Positions 1-6,654 of a DNA stretch of 13,109 bases are shown one piece after another. The stretch spans positions 1 to 13,109 of the forward strand of contig CANPYH010000030.1 in assembly GCA_947588325.1 (NCBI GenBank). The letters are read 5' to 3'. Below the pieces are notes generated by a model. That model had not been told where the DNA came from. It did not search any database and saw only the letters and a program-made list of their open reading frames with translations. How positions within the stretch are numbered: the stretch's first letter is position 1; the number at the start of each line of letters is the position of its first letter. This DNA comes from an uncultured Clostridia bacterium. GTDB taxonomy: Bacteria; Bacillota; Clostridia; Christensenellales; Pumilibacteraceae. The translations under genes were made by a program, and so were the position numbers.

Positions 1-113
1 TTCCCCGTTACTCCGCCGGTTATTACCAATATAACCATGGCTACGGCAAGAATTACGGCAATGCAGGACATAAGAATGGCAAGCATTACGGATTTTCCGT
101 TTTTTCCGCTCAT
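1..113 (-). CDS. N-terminus of a membrane-anchored protein (partial, runs off the window)
   Basis: Reading leftward from ATG at 113, the frame stays open to the window edge (37 complete codons). The start is fixed by an AAAGGAGAT ribosome binding site about nine bases upstream. The peptide has a short polar basic head (MSGKNGKS) followed by about 25 hydrophobic residues ending in VILVITGGVTG. This suits a single N-terminal membrane anchor or uncleaved signal segment with the remainder outside the membrane. The family cannot be named from 37 residues. It lies downstream of a repeat-A promoter with a ten-G spacer (166-196), so its transcription may be phase variable. In the inferred ancestral order it would directly follow the feo operon terminator. 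Confidence 0.7.
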   Translation of the reverse strand, partial: MSGKNGKSVMLAILMSCIAVILAVAMVILVITGGVTG

Positions 114-164
114 TCTTTTTCTATCTCCTTTACGTTTATTCACCGCTTACACCGCGATTTCTAA

Positions 165-229
165 TAGAATACCACGCCTACCCCCCCCCCTGTCAAACGT
201 TTCAACGCATTTCTCGTGACAATTTTTCT
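165..229. repeat. Direct repeat A, left copy (65 bp, perfect match to 6590-6654)
   Basis: All 65 bases match 6590-6654 in the same orientation (offset 6425), including an identical run of ten C on the plus strand. The match stops abruptly on both sides. Read on the minus strand it contains a complete promoter, ending just past the -10 box. It also holds the 8-bp palindrome AAACGTTT (195-202), which overlaps the -35 box and could be an operator. Confidence 0.95.
166..196 (-). promoter_or_regulatory. Poly-G spacer promoter upstream of the membrane-protein gene
   Basis: On the minus strand, TTGACA (196-191) is followed by a 19-bp spacer that begins with ten G (190-181), then TATTCT (171-166) preceded by TGG, an extended -10. 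The optimum spacer is 17 bp, so loss of one or two G would be expected to strengthen the promoter and a gain to weaken it. Homopolymer tracts in promoter spacers are a known basis of phase variation. The predicted transcript begins about 45 bases before the ATG at 113. Confidence 0.65.
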
Positions 230-497
230 TCTCCCTCACTCGTCCCGCGAGAATTTTAACCGTGCGACTTTATTCACACAATGCAAGCGTGGCGCATAGC
301 ATCGCAACTTGGTCAGGCGGGAAAAGATAGAATGATATAATAATCACCAATTGGCTTGTAAACAACTACTTCTCGTGTAGCTAACATTTACAATCCCCTC
401 AGGCGCAACAAGTTGCGCCTGAGGGGATTGTAAAGTTACATAGCAAGAATAGTAACATATCGCAAATAATCGATTATTACATCAAACTGTCCTATCA
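230..497. other. Non-coding spacer between repeats A and B, left side
   Basis: These 268 bases hold no convincing gene on either strand. They contain a long perfect inverted repeat (387-434) and a 14-bp palindrome, AATAATCGATTATT (465-478). By eye the stretch does not align with the 106-bp spacer between the right copies of A and B (6655-6760), although the flanking repeats are identical. It may contain an inserted small element or an unrecognised non-coding RNA, but nothing proves either. Confidence 0.6.
382..438. repeat. Long hairpin: 23-bp perfect inverted repeat, 2-nt loop
   Basis: Bases 387-409 are the exact reverse complement of 412-434, leaving only AA between the arms. Past a single bulged A (386), TAAC (382-385) pairs with GTTA (435-438), extending the stem to 27 pairs. 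The core reads AATCCCCTCAGGCGCAAC and its complement. No T-run follows on either strand, so it is not a standard terminator. It resembles the hairpin repeats or MITE-like elements with AATCCCCTCAG ends seen between genes of gut clostridia (from general memory, not verified). Confidence 0.85.
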
Positions 498-535
498 AAA
501 AAAGAGCGCGAAGGGACATTCTCTATCGCGCACTC
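497..535 (-). terminator. Rho-independent terminator of the six-gene operon (in repeat B)
   Basis: On the minus strand GCGCGA (531-526) pairs with TCGCGC (511-506) around a 14-nt loop. After one T-T mismatch the stem gains further weak pairs, and a run of seven T follows (503-497). It lies about 95 bases after the stop codon at 627, so it would end the six-gene transcript. Confidence 0.7.
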
Positions 536-569
536 CGAACATATAATGTAACTCTTGTCAAGGAAAATG
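498..569. repeat. Direct repeat B, left copy (72 bp, perfect match to 6761-6832)
   Basis: All 72 bases match 6761-6832 in the same orientation (offset 6263). The repeat includes the terminator hairpin plus about 34 bases on its upstream side in the minus-strand direction. That extra conserved stretch is not needed for termination, which points to block duplication rather than convergent terminators. Confidence 0.95.
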
Positions 570-626
570 ACATTTTTGCATAGTATTTGGAAATTCAACA
601 ATGCAAAATAACTGCCATATATGAAT

Positions 627-1301
627 TTATGGAAAATATATTTTTCTAATTATTGGTAAAAAATCATATTCTCGCGATTCTTTCAGACATTCAAAAAGAC
701 ATTTCAAATTGCTCTTTCTTCGAGCGTAAGTTGTATCTGAAAGCATATACAAGAATTGCCGAGCATTTACTGTTCCGCATTTTGTCTCCTTTATAAATCG
801 AGATATTATCTTGCTACGCAGTAGAAGGCGTACAAGTAAATTTTGCTGTTCCTCGTGATTTAATTCTAAGTAGGCTGTCCCCATGCAACTCATAAAATAA
901 GTATGCGATAGATTAAAAATCAAACCGAGCAATTCCGCTGTCTTGAGATGGTTCTCTCCGTATTTCCGATAAGCCATGTCGTTACGCGTTTTTCCATCAT
1001 CCAACAACAACTTGCCCGCCTGAACATGTGTTACTCCTGGATTTCCTATATCAGCTAACTTGCGACAGATTATGTACGTCCCCATTTCCAACGAGCTGAA
1101 TTGAAAAACGTCCTGAGGCATAATCGGGTCTGCGATTTGCTTATCTAAATCATATTGTACAAATTGCAAGACCGGAACAGCTAAAAATTGCCGCACATAT
1201 GACAGCATATCGTCAATCGGGAAAGAATAATCATAATCTAACATGTCAAAATTTATGTTATTTTCGTACACACGATTATAAAACATTTCCAATATATCCA
1301 T
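627..1301 (-). CDS. Protein with winged-helix-like segment, last gene of module 1 operon
   Basis: I chose ATG at 1301, one base after the TGA of the upstream ParB-like gene (TGACATG), giving 224 residues. A GTG at 1331 in the same frame would add ten residues and overlap that gene, but has no ribosome binding site. No signal peptide or membrane segment is visible. The middle contains NPGVTHVQAGKLLL, then KYGENHLKTAELLGL, then a helical stretch with HEEQQNLLVRLLLRSKI. This resembles winged-helix modules seen in some restriction-associated proteins, where GENHxKxAxLLGL is a recurring pattern (recalled, not checked). No catalytic motif is evident. Its place at the end of the operon suggests a DNA-recognition or adaptor role, which is inference. 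Confidence 0.8.
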   Translation of the reverse strand: MDILEMFYNRVYENNINFDMLDYDYSFPIDDMLSYVRQFLAVPVLQFVQYDLDKQIADPIMPQDVFQFSSLEMGTYIICRKLADIGNPGVTHVQAGKLLLDDGKTRNDMAYRKYGENHLKTAELLGLIFNLSHTYFMSCMGTAYLELNHEEQQNLLVRLLLRSKIISRFIKETKCGTVNARQFLYMLSDTTYARRKSNLKCLFECLKESREYDFLPIIRKIYFP

Positions 1302-1302
1302 G

Positions 1303-2292
1303 TCAATTTCCCAGTTTTGTTTGTATATCACTTAGTCTTTTAATAATTTTTTTAATTTCATACTTAGACTGTTGAAGACTATCTCCCGAGGCACGTAAAT
1401 TTTTTTCAAAAGAATCTGTACTTATTAAGTGTTTGAACGCGGTAAGGCGCGTGAGCACATCATCAAATTTTCCTGCATCCCGTACAGCCCTATGTCCTTC
1501 ATATATATCAATTTCCCCTTCGGCTATTTGCTGCATTATTTTTTTGGTTTGCTTATCCCCTACTTTGGCTATATCACCAAGCTTGCGTATATCGGAGGCT
1601 TGGTGAATTGTCCCGTTTTTAATCGCCACCGCAATTGTATCGTCTAAGTCCGCATTTGTGTCACGATATTTCTTGATTCCTGGATTTTTTAAATACTCCT
1701 CATAGTGGCTCCAATGATGCTTGTCCAAATCATCATGCTTTATCATAAACTCTATAACACTAATCCATTTTTCCGCCTTCTGTTCAGTAATACCAAGTTC
1801 TTGCGCCATAAACTTAACCGGCAATTTAGTTTGTTTGTGCCTACGATATAAATAATGTGCTTGTTCATAAGGATCCCAATCTTTTTTACCGATAATATGA
1901 TATTGACCCAACAGCGTAAAAATAGCCGATTCATCGATATTATGAGGAAGAACCTTGCAACGAACCTTACCCCATTTTACAGGATCTGTAGCGCACAATA
2001 GCCGGTAAGCCGCGAGACGGCTGTTTCCTTCCAAAACAGTCATATCGCCGTCTCTGACAACCAAAGGGTCTATTAACCCGCCATTGCACTCAATTGACAA
2101 CTTTAATTGCTTTACGTGGTCCATTCCACACAAATAGTCTTCGATTTCTTCTTGGGTAGGATTTCCGCCCATAGCATTCAAAACGCTATACACGCGCGGA
2201 TTTTCAGTATAAAAACTAAGATCCGCTTGATTGATATCGCGCAATTCAACCGTATAATCTCGTTTTCCAATGATTAGTGTTTCGGTTTCCAT
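1303..2292 (-). CDS. ParB/Srx-fold protein 2 (module 1)
   Basis: A 329-residue protein with an N-terminal ParB/sulfiredoxin-like domain. Visible are NPR (31-33), LKLSIECNGGLIDPLVV (about 63-79) and the nucleotide-site-like LEGNSRLAAY (87-96). Next comes HIIGKKDWDPY (about 132-142), then a helix-turn-helix-like stretch LPVKFMAQELGITEQKAEKW (about 157-176). The C-terminal half is helical and charged. The order matches the ParB-like protein at 4177-5184, so they are diverged paralogues. ParB/Srx proteins include CTP-binding DNA clamps and phage nucleotide kinases, and which activity applies here is unknown. There is no ParA partner. The gene overlaps the SNF2 gene by 19 bp, with a GAGGGAG ribosome binding site inside that gene seven bases before the ATG. 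Confidence 0.88.
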   Translation of the reverse strand: METETLIIGKRDYTVELRDINQADLSFYTENPRVYSVLNAMGGNPTQEEIEDYLCGMDHVKQLKLSIECNGGLIDPLVVRDGDMTVLEGNSRLAAYRLLCATDPVKWGKVRCKVLPHNIDESAIFTLLGQYHIIGKKDWDPYEQAHYLYRRHKQTKLPVKFMAQELGITEQKAEKWISVIEFMIKHDDLDKHHWSHYEEYLKNPGIKKYRDTNADLDDTIAVAIKNGTIHQASDIRKLGDIAKVGDKQTKKIMQQIAEGEIDIYEGHRAVRDAGKFDDVLTRLTAFKHLISTDSFEKNLRASGDSLQQSKYEIKKIIKRLSDIQTKLGN

Positions 2293-3770
2293 AATTTTTC
2301 TCCCTCGTTAAGAATTTCTTTTATTATCTCGGCATAGCTGTAATCCGCAATGTCGCGGTATTCATCTTTAGGTATATCGCCTTGTGCCAATAATGCGGCA
2401 CGGTGCTTCGCATTAAGTAGTTTATCAATCCATTCGTCTATAGACCCTTTTATTATGTAATTATAAATGTAACACGTCTTTTTTTGCGAAATTCTATGAA
2501 TTCGGTCTTGAGCCTGTAAATAGTCGTCAAGACTAAAACTTCTATCATAAAAAATCACATGATTGGCAACGGTCAGCGTCAAGCCCTCTTTCGCTGCTTG
2601 CGGCGTTGCGAATAGAACCATAGAAGTTTCATCTGTCATAAATTTTTCGACAGACGCATTCCTATCTTCAATTGACATGGAACCGTGTATTTTACATGGA
2701 TTCAAACGATGAAATTTTTCATGGAAATGATCTACGTTATATATAAAATTGCTCCACACAATACATTTATCACCTTTAGAACATATTCTCTCTAATTGTT
2801 CATCAAGTTGCTGTTCCTTACTCGGGACCACCGTATAACTGTCATCTAAAAGACGCGGATTAGATGTTATTTGAAGTAAACGAAGCAAACGTTTCAATAC
2901 AACACTTTCATCATCTGTTACAATATTCTCATCTTGCATAACCTCTAACTCTAACTCACGCAAGACGGTACAATACATGTCGCGCTGTAAGGATTCAAAA
3001 TCAATGTACACTGTTTCATAAACCTTTGTCGGCAAAGAAATAGCACAATTCTTTTTCGTTTCCCTTACTGTAAATCCCGAAATTTTTGAAAAAATTTCAG
3101 AGACCGTCGCTTCAAATTTTTGACGAGCTTCAGCGCTGTCAATCAAACTATTGGAAAGATCTGTTTTATGTTTAAATTCATCAAAGTCCCTTCCTAAACT
3201 CTTTCCTTTGTCTAAAAAATAGATCTGTGCCCATATATCGTAAGGTCTATTAGCAACGGGCGTACCCGTCATTATAGTTCGAATTTTGAATAACTCGGAA
3301 AGTTCAAAAAAATCCTTGGTAAGTTGTGCCTCTGGGTTTTTTAATTTGGTTGATTCATCAACTATGATTGCGACATTTCTACATTTTAGAAAAAGTTTTA
3401 CGCGTGCTTTATCTGTTGACAGCGCCTCGAAATTAGCAATAATCACCTTTGCGGCGCTGTTTAACACATAAAAGTTATTATTTTTATCACTGCTCAACAC
3501 CTTCGGCCGAATGTGTGTATGCATGATAAGCTCTTTCTCCCAATTTTTAACTAATTGCTTCTTTGTAACAACTAAAACCGTGTCAATGTCGCGTTGTTTA
3601 AGCCAATATAACATGAGATCAACTGCAATTTTAGTCTTACCAAGTCCTTGCTCGTGGAAAATTGCAGAATAATCCAAATCTCTCACTGTTAAATAAGCTT
3701 GCATTTGATAAGGAAATGCTTCTAATTTGGGAGTGTAATTAGTCAATATGCCGGATATAATGCGACTCAT
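2274..3770 (-). CDS. SNF2-family DEAD/DEAH-box helicase or DNA translocase (module 1)
   Basis: A complete 498-residue superfamily 2 motor, cytoplasmic. Visible are a Q-like start FPYQMQAY (19-26), motif I EQGLGKT (40-46), Ia VLVVTKKQLVKNW, motif II DEST (138-141, where canonical SNF2 proteins have DEGH), motif III TGTP (168-171), motif V around KEGLTLT, and motif VI QAQDRIHRISQ (419-429). These predict ATP-dependent translocation on duplex DNA. There is no fused nuclease or bromodomain. Its ATG overlaps the stop of the small nuclease gene (ATGA), so the two are probably translationally coupled. A small PD-(D/E)XK nuclease next to a compact SNF2 helicase is a gene pair common in Bacillota phages. 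Here it lies among ParB-like and radical SAM genes and no phage structural genes. Confidence 0.93.
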   Translation of the reverse strand: MSRIISGILTNYTPKLEAFPYQMQAYLTVRDLDYSAIFHEQGLGKTKIAVDLMLYWLKQRDIDTVLVVTKKQLVKNWEKELIMHTHIRPKVLSSDKNNNFYVLNSAAKVIIANFEALSTDKARVKLFLKCRNVAIIVDESTKLKNPEAQLTKDFFELSELFKIRTIMTGTPVANRPYDIWAQIYFLDKGKSLGRDFDEFKHKTDLSNSLIDSAEARQKFEATVSEIFSKISGFTVRETKKNCAISLPTKVYETVYIDFESLQRDMYCTVLRELELEVMQDENIVTDDESVVLKRLLRLLQITSNPRLLDDSYTVVPSKEQQLDEQLERICSKGDKCIVWSNFIYNVDHFHEKFHRLNPCKIHGSMSIEDRNASVEKFMTDETSMVLFATPQAAKEGLTLTVANHVIFYDRSFSLDDYLQAQDRIHRISQKKTCYIYNYIIKGSIDEWIDKLLNAKHRAALLAQGDIPKDEYRDIADYSYAEIIKEILNEGEKLWKPKH

Positions 3771-4177
3771 AACTTAAACGGCCTCCCTGTTTCATCTAAA
3801 ACTATAACGGTCGAATCACTTTGAAGTTCCCTTTTTAATCGGCGGAAATAGTTCTTCGCTGTCGCCACCAATTGCCACGGTACACTGATTATCAGTGTGG
3901 CCTCTCCGTAGAAATTTTTACATTCTTTTATGTACGCTTCAAATTGTTTTCGACTGTGTGGACGCTCAAAATCCTCTAAGGTTTTTGCTTCACCTATAAT
4001 AAGATGCTTATCGTGCCAAAAATACACATCGGGAATAAAATTCTCGATTGCCTTTGTAGGTCTTGTAAAATCTGCAGAGTCACACTGTATCATTGCATAT
4101 AGTTCGGAAGAGACGAGAGTTTTTGTATATTTAATGGCAACCGCAACCAAATCAATATGACTCTTTGATTCCGCCAT
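3767..4177 (-). CDS. Small PD-(D/E)XK nuclease-like protein (module 1)
   Basis: A 136-residue single-domain protein. The core is IPDVYF (48-53), then HLIIGEAK (58-65), so D50, E63 and K65 form the D-x(n)-E-x-K signature. Q78-x3-Y82 (RKQFEAY) matches the QxxxY motif of RecB-like and VRR-NUC-like members. E25 or H7 could complete the site. All expected catalytic residues are present, so an active metal-dependent DNase is plausible. There is no specificity domain, suggesting it relies on the helicase or a ParB-like protein for targeting (inference). Its ATG shares one base with the stop of the upstream gene (TAATG), with an AGAGGAAG ribosome binding site about seven bases before. Its stop overlaps the helicase start. 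A resolvase-like role is an alternative. Confidence 0.83.
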   Translation of the reverse strand: MAESKSHIDLVAVAIKYTKTLVSSELYAMIQCDSADFTRPTKAIENFIPDVYFWHDKHLIIGEAKTLEDFERPHSRKQFEAYIKECKNFYGEATLIISVPWQLVATAKNYFRRLKRELQSDSTVIVLDETGRPFKL

Positions 4178-5184
4178 TATACATCTTCCTCTATATCGCT
4201 GATTAAATCAGACAATTCATCCATCAGCACGTGTAAATCATTTTTGCGTTCCTCGTAGCGCGGGTCGTTGGCTAATGCTTTGACCTCTTTAAATCCAATA
4301 TTTCTCAATCTATTTGTTAGCTCTATCGTCAAGTCATACATCGAAACTGCGGATAAATCGACATTACCCTTTTTCGGTATATTCAGATACTTTACCGCCT
4401 CGGAAATTGTAGACTTTATAAATGTTTCGCGCGCCGTGGGGTCTGCCAAAACTGCGGGAATTTTACGAACATTTTGTGCATTATCGATATTGCCATTGAT
4501 AACCCACGTCGCAAAATCATATCCGGTATAATGGTGGACAGCCAATGAATCTTTGATTGAGCGATTCTGGTATTCGGCAAATTTTGAAAACTCACGGGGG
4601 TCCGGGTCTATACCTACCTCATTTGCCTTAGGAAAATAATATTGCATCATGTCTGTGTATGCTTGAATAAGTTTACGAATTTCCGCTTCTTTCCCACCAC
4701 AAAAAGAAACAATCATTGCCATTGGTAATTTGTCAATATTGCTAAGCTGATTCAGATACTTTGCCTTTGAAAATGGGTCCCATTCGCGTGGCCCGACAAG
4801 ATGTGCTTGTAAACGAATAGCATGTATCTGTTCTATCGGCAAGTTATTATATACAATCGAAATTATTTTCTTCCATGGTCCATCACAGTCCGCAACAGCA
4901 AATTCTTTGTATATCTGTAGCCGAGTGTTCCCCTCAATAACGACAAGTCTACCATCCGAAGTCTTGTTGACTATAATCGGATTGATAATCCCCTTATTGA
5001 CTTTGATTGACTCCTTTAACGCGGAGTATGTAGAAGTCGTGCCTGAAGACCCGCCAGAGGCGCTGAGAGCAAGCGCAATGTTCTCACTGGTAATATTGCC
5101 ACTATAAATTTCAAGATATTGCTTGATTCTCGGATTATCTAAGTCAAGATCTATCTCATCGATCGGTAATTCCCTATATTCCAC
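4177..5184 (-). CDS. ParB/Srx-fold protein 1 (module 1)
   Basis: A 335-residue protein starting at GTG, fixed by TAGGAGG eight bases upstream. The N-terminal ParB/sulfiredoxin-like domain shows NPR (17-19), LKESIKVNKGIINPIIV (about 56-72) and VIEGNTRLQIY (82-92). Then follow HLVGPREWDPF (128-138) and a helix-turn-helix-like segment near 154-175. A Gly/Ser/Thr-rich stretch (ASGGSSGTTST, about 42-52) precedes the core. The glycine-asparagine-x-arginine-leucine box sits where chromosomal ParB has its GERRxRA CTP-binding box, so nucleotide binding is likely but the ligand is uncertain. It lies 11 bp after the radical SAM gene and shares one base with the nuclease gene. Partition is unlikely because no ParA or parS is visible. 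Confidence 0.88.
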   Translation of the reverse strand: MEYRELPIDEIDLDLDNPRIKQYLEIYSGNITSENIALALSASGGSSGTTSTYSALKESIKVNKGIINPIIVNKTSDGRLVVIEGNTRLQIYKEFAVADCDGPWKKIISIVYNNLPIEQIHAIRLQAHLVGPREWDPFSKAKYLNQLSNIDKLPMAMIVSFCGGKEAEIRKLIQAYTDMMQYYFPKANEVGIDPDPREFSKFAEYQNRSIKDSLAVHHYTGYDFATWVINGNIDNAQNVRKIPAVLADPTARETFIKSTISEAVKYLNIPKKGNVDLSAVSMYDLTIELTNRLRNIGFKEVKALANDPRYEERKNDLHVLMDELSDLISDIEEDV

Positions 5185-5195
5185 AAATTTTCCTC

Positions 5196-6386
5196 CTATC
5201 GTTTAGAAAAATCATCATATCTTAAATCAAAATATTTCTTTGCAATTTCGGGGTTCTCTTTTTCAAAATCTAACATAGACTGCAAAGTTGTACATATCGG
5301 CGCATCCCGGCGTTTCAACGCTTGATTTGCCTCGCAGAAGTTTCTAAAACTCATCTTCTTAAAAATATTCGGTTGATTGCCCCAACGAGCCATCGCAATA
5401 TACATTCCCCTATATTTCGATTCTTGCCATGGCTTCCGATTTTTGTCTTGATATCGCATAATATAAGGCAAACATTGGTATTTCATCAATAACTCTAACC
5501 TTCGAAACGCGTTTTCTATGTCATCAACATCAGTACTTTCAAATCCAACTAAAACATAAAACTTAATGTTCGTTGACGAAGTATGCCGCCTTATCATATT
5601 TAATTTCTTGTGTATTAAATCATAATCTGCAATGTTGTCAAAAGCAAAAGTATAGTCGCCATCGTAATTTGAATTGAATAAAAGCTCACACTTTTCATCC
5701 GTCAACAACCTTTCATCAAGACCTTGTTTGAACTTAAATGGTTTCCCAATCGCTATCAATTGATTGAGGAGAGCCTTCCAATTTGGACATCCCAAAAAAT
5801 TGTCGTCAAGTAAACATATTTTTTTACAATTGTCCTCATAAAACTCATCGAGAGGACTATGTTCGAACACATGGTCATATTTTTGATTAACGCAGAACTG
5901 ACATTTGCGAAAACACCCACGAGTCATAAATCCAATACAATAATCGGTATATTCCTTAAATTGCGCCCTGCAACTTCGTTCATTAAATTTCTTTCCTTGG
6001 CTATCAAAGTTGCGGTGAATCTTATCAATTTCACTTTCTATCCAAGCATCATACAAACGGTAATCAGGCATGTGATGCTCAATTTCATTTGGTAAATTCG
6101 GCGCTTTATCAAAATAGAAACCGGTTCCACCAAGATGTACCTTATCTGTTTCTTTCAACCAATCCGGGACTGGCGTATCGGTAAATACTTTTGAAATAAA
6201 AACTTGGTCGTATATTTCAAAGTCGTCATAGTCAAGCTTCAGCTCTACTTCAGCCCCGCGCTCTTTCCAATATCCTGAAATTTTCTCACACGCCAAGTTC
6301 GGAAACCTATGGCGTTTTCTACCTATGAGGTCTGCATCTATTATGGCAATTTTCATTATCTCGGTTTTTTCTTTTCGAAAAGACAT
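5196..6386 (-). CDS. Radical SAM protein with N-terminal B12-binding-like domain, first gene of module 1
   Basis: Up to 396 residues. The cluster-binding motif C158-x3-C162-x2-C165 (RGCFRKCQFC) would hold a 4Fe-4S cluster and S-adenosylmethionine. The N-terminal region (KIAIIDADLIG, then LGGTGF at 85-90) resembles the Rossmann-like cobalamin-binding domain of B12-dependent radical SAM enzymes, without a clear DxHxxG motif. Later segments LLDDNFLG and KFKQGLDERLL fit the barrel. Substrate unknown. Related proteins occur in phages and their function is unclear to me. The start is uncertain: ATG at 6386 lacks a well-spaced ribosome binding site, and methionine 11 (6356) begins the conserved-looking MKIAIIDADL, so 386 residues is possible. 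A radical SAM enzyme leading an operon of DNA-binding and helicase genes suggests nucleic-acid or protein modification (inference). Confidence 0.9.
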   Translation of the reverse strand: MSFRKEKTEIMKIAIIDADLIGRKRHRFPNLACEKISGYWKERGAEVELKLDYDDFEIYDQVFISKVFTDTPVPDWLKETDKVHLGGTGFYFDKAPNLPNEIEHHMPDYRLYDAWIESEIDKIHRNFDSQGKKFNERSCRAQFKEYTDYCIGFMTRGCFRKCQFCVNQKYDHVFEHSPLDEFYEDNCKKICLLDDNFLGCPNWKALLNQLIAIGKPFKFKQGLDERLLTDEKCELLFNSNYDGDYTFAFDNIADYDLIHKKLNMIRRHTSSTNIKFYVLVGFESTDVDDIENAFRRLELLMKYQCLPYIMRYQDKNRKPWQESKYRGMYIAMARWGNQPNIFKKMSFRNFCEANQALKRRDAPICTTLQSMLDFEKENPEIAKKYFDLRYDDFSKR

Positions 6387-6589
6387 ATTATAAGTCTTTT
6401 GTTTCCTCTCTTGTTCTATAAAATATTCTCTTCTTGTAAATATTGAAGTGTGAAATGCTTTGCCTTACTTTGATTCGCTAAAGATGCCACAGAATTTATA
6501 GCTTACAAATTGATAAGCACAAATTTCAACATTATAAACAATATTACAGCAATACAAAATCATCTTATTACAAAAACTATAACCCTAAT
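6387..6589. other. AT-rich leader of the module 1 operon
   Basis: This is a 203-bp stretch with no gene, between the repeat-A promoter and the radical SAM gene. It would be the 5' leader if transcription starts at repeat A. On the minus strand TATAAT (6392-6387) abuts the ATG at 6386 with only a poor -35 match 17 bp upstream. If used, that promoter would favour the start at 6356. GCTTA/TAAGC forms a minor 5-bp stem. No clear riboswitch or attenuator was recognised. Confidence 0.5.
6573..6585 (-). promoter_or_regulatory. GGGTTATAGTTTT element at the predicted start of the module 1 transcript
   Basis: This 13-base minus-strand sequence lies just downstream of the -10 box of the right repeat-A promoter. 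It recurs exactly at 12475-12463, just downstream of the -10 box of the module 2 promoter. It could be a shared operator or initial transcribed sequence. Function is inferred from position only. Confidence 0.4.
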
Positions 6590-6654
6590 TAGAATACCAC
6601 GCCTACCCCCCCCCCTGTCAAACGTTTCAACGCATTTCTCGTGACAATTTTTCT
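6590..6654. repeat. Direct repeat A, right copy (65 bp)
   Basis: Perfect copy of 165-229. On the minus strand it provides the predicted promoter for the six-gene operon, with the same ten-G spacer (6615-6606). Together with the left copy it brackets 6.4 kb that include the whole operon. Confidence 0.95.
6591..6621 (-). promoter_or_regulatory. Poly-G spacer promoter of the six-gene operon
   Basis: TTGACA (6621-6616), a 19-bp spacer with ten G (6615-6606), then TGG-TATTCT (-10 at 6596-6591), on the minus strand and pointing at the radical SAM gene about 200 bp away. The spacer is two bases over the optimum, so slippage in the G run would be expected to tune expression of the whole operon. It is identical to the promoter at 166-196. 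Confidence 0.65.

Noticed and set aside
382..438. The long palindrome as a rho-independent terminator
   Set aside because: No T-run follows either arm, and the operon already has a good terminator at 497-535.
1303..5184. Classical ParABS plasmid partition locus
   Set aside because: There is no ParA ATPase, no parS-like 16-bp palindrome and no replication gene, and the ParB-like proteins carry EGNxRL rather than the usual CTP box.
627..6386. DISARM, BREX, Dnd or a type I or III restriction system
   Set aside because: Only the SNF2 and nuclease components recall these systems. No methyltransferase, PLD nuclease, PglZ, DndC-type sulfurtransferase or specificity subunit is present.
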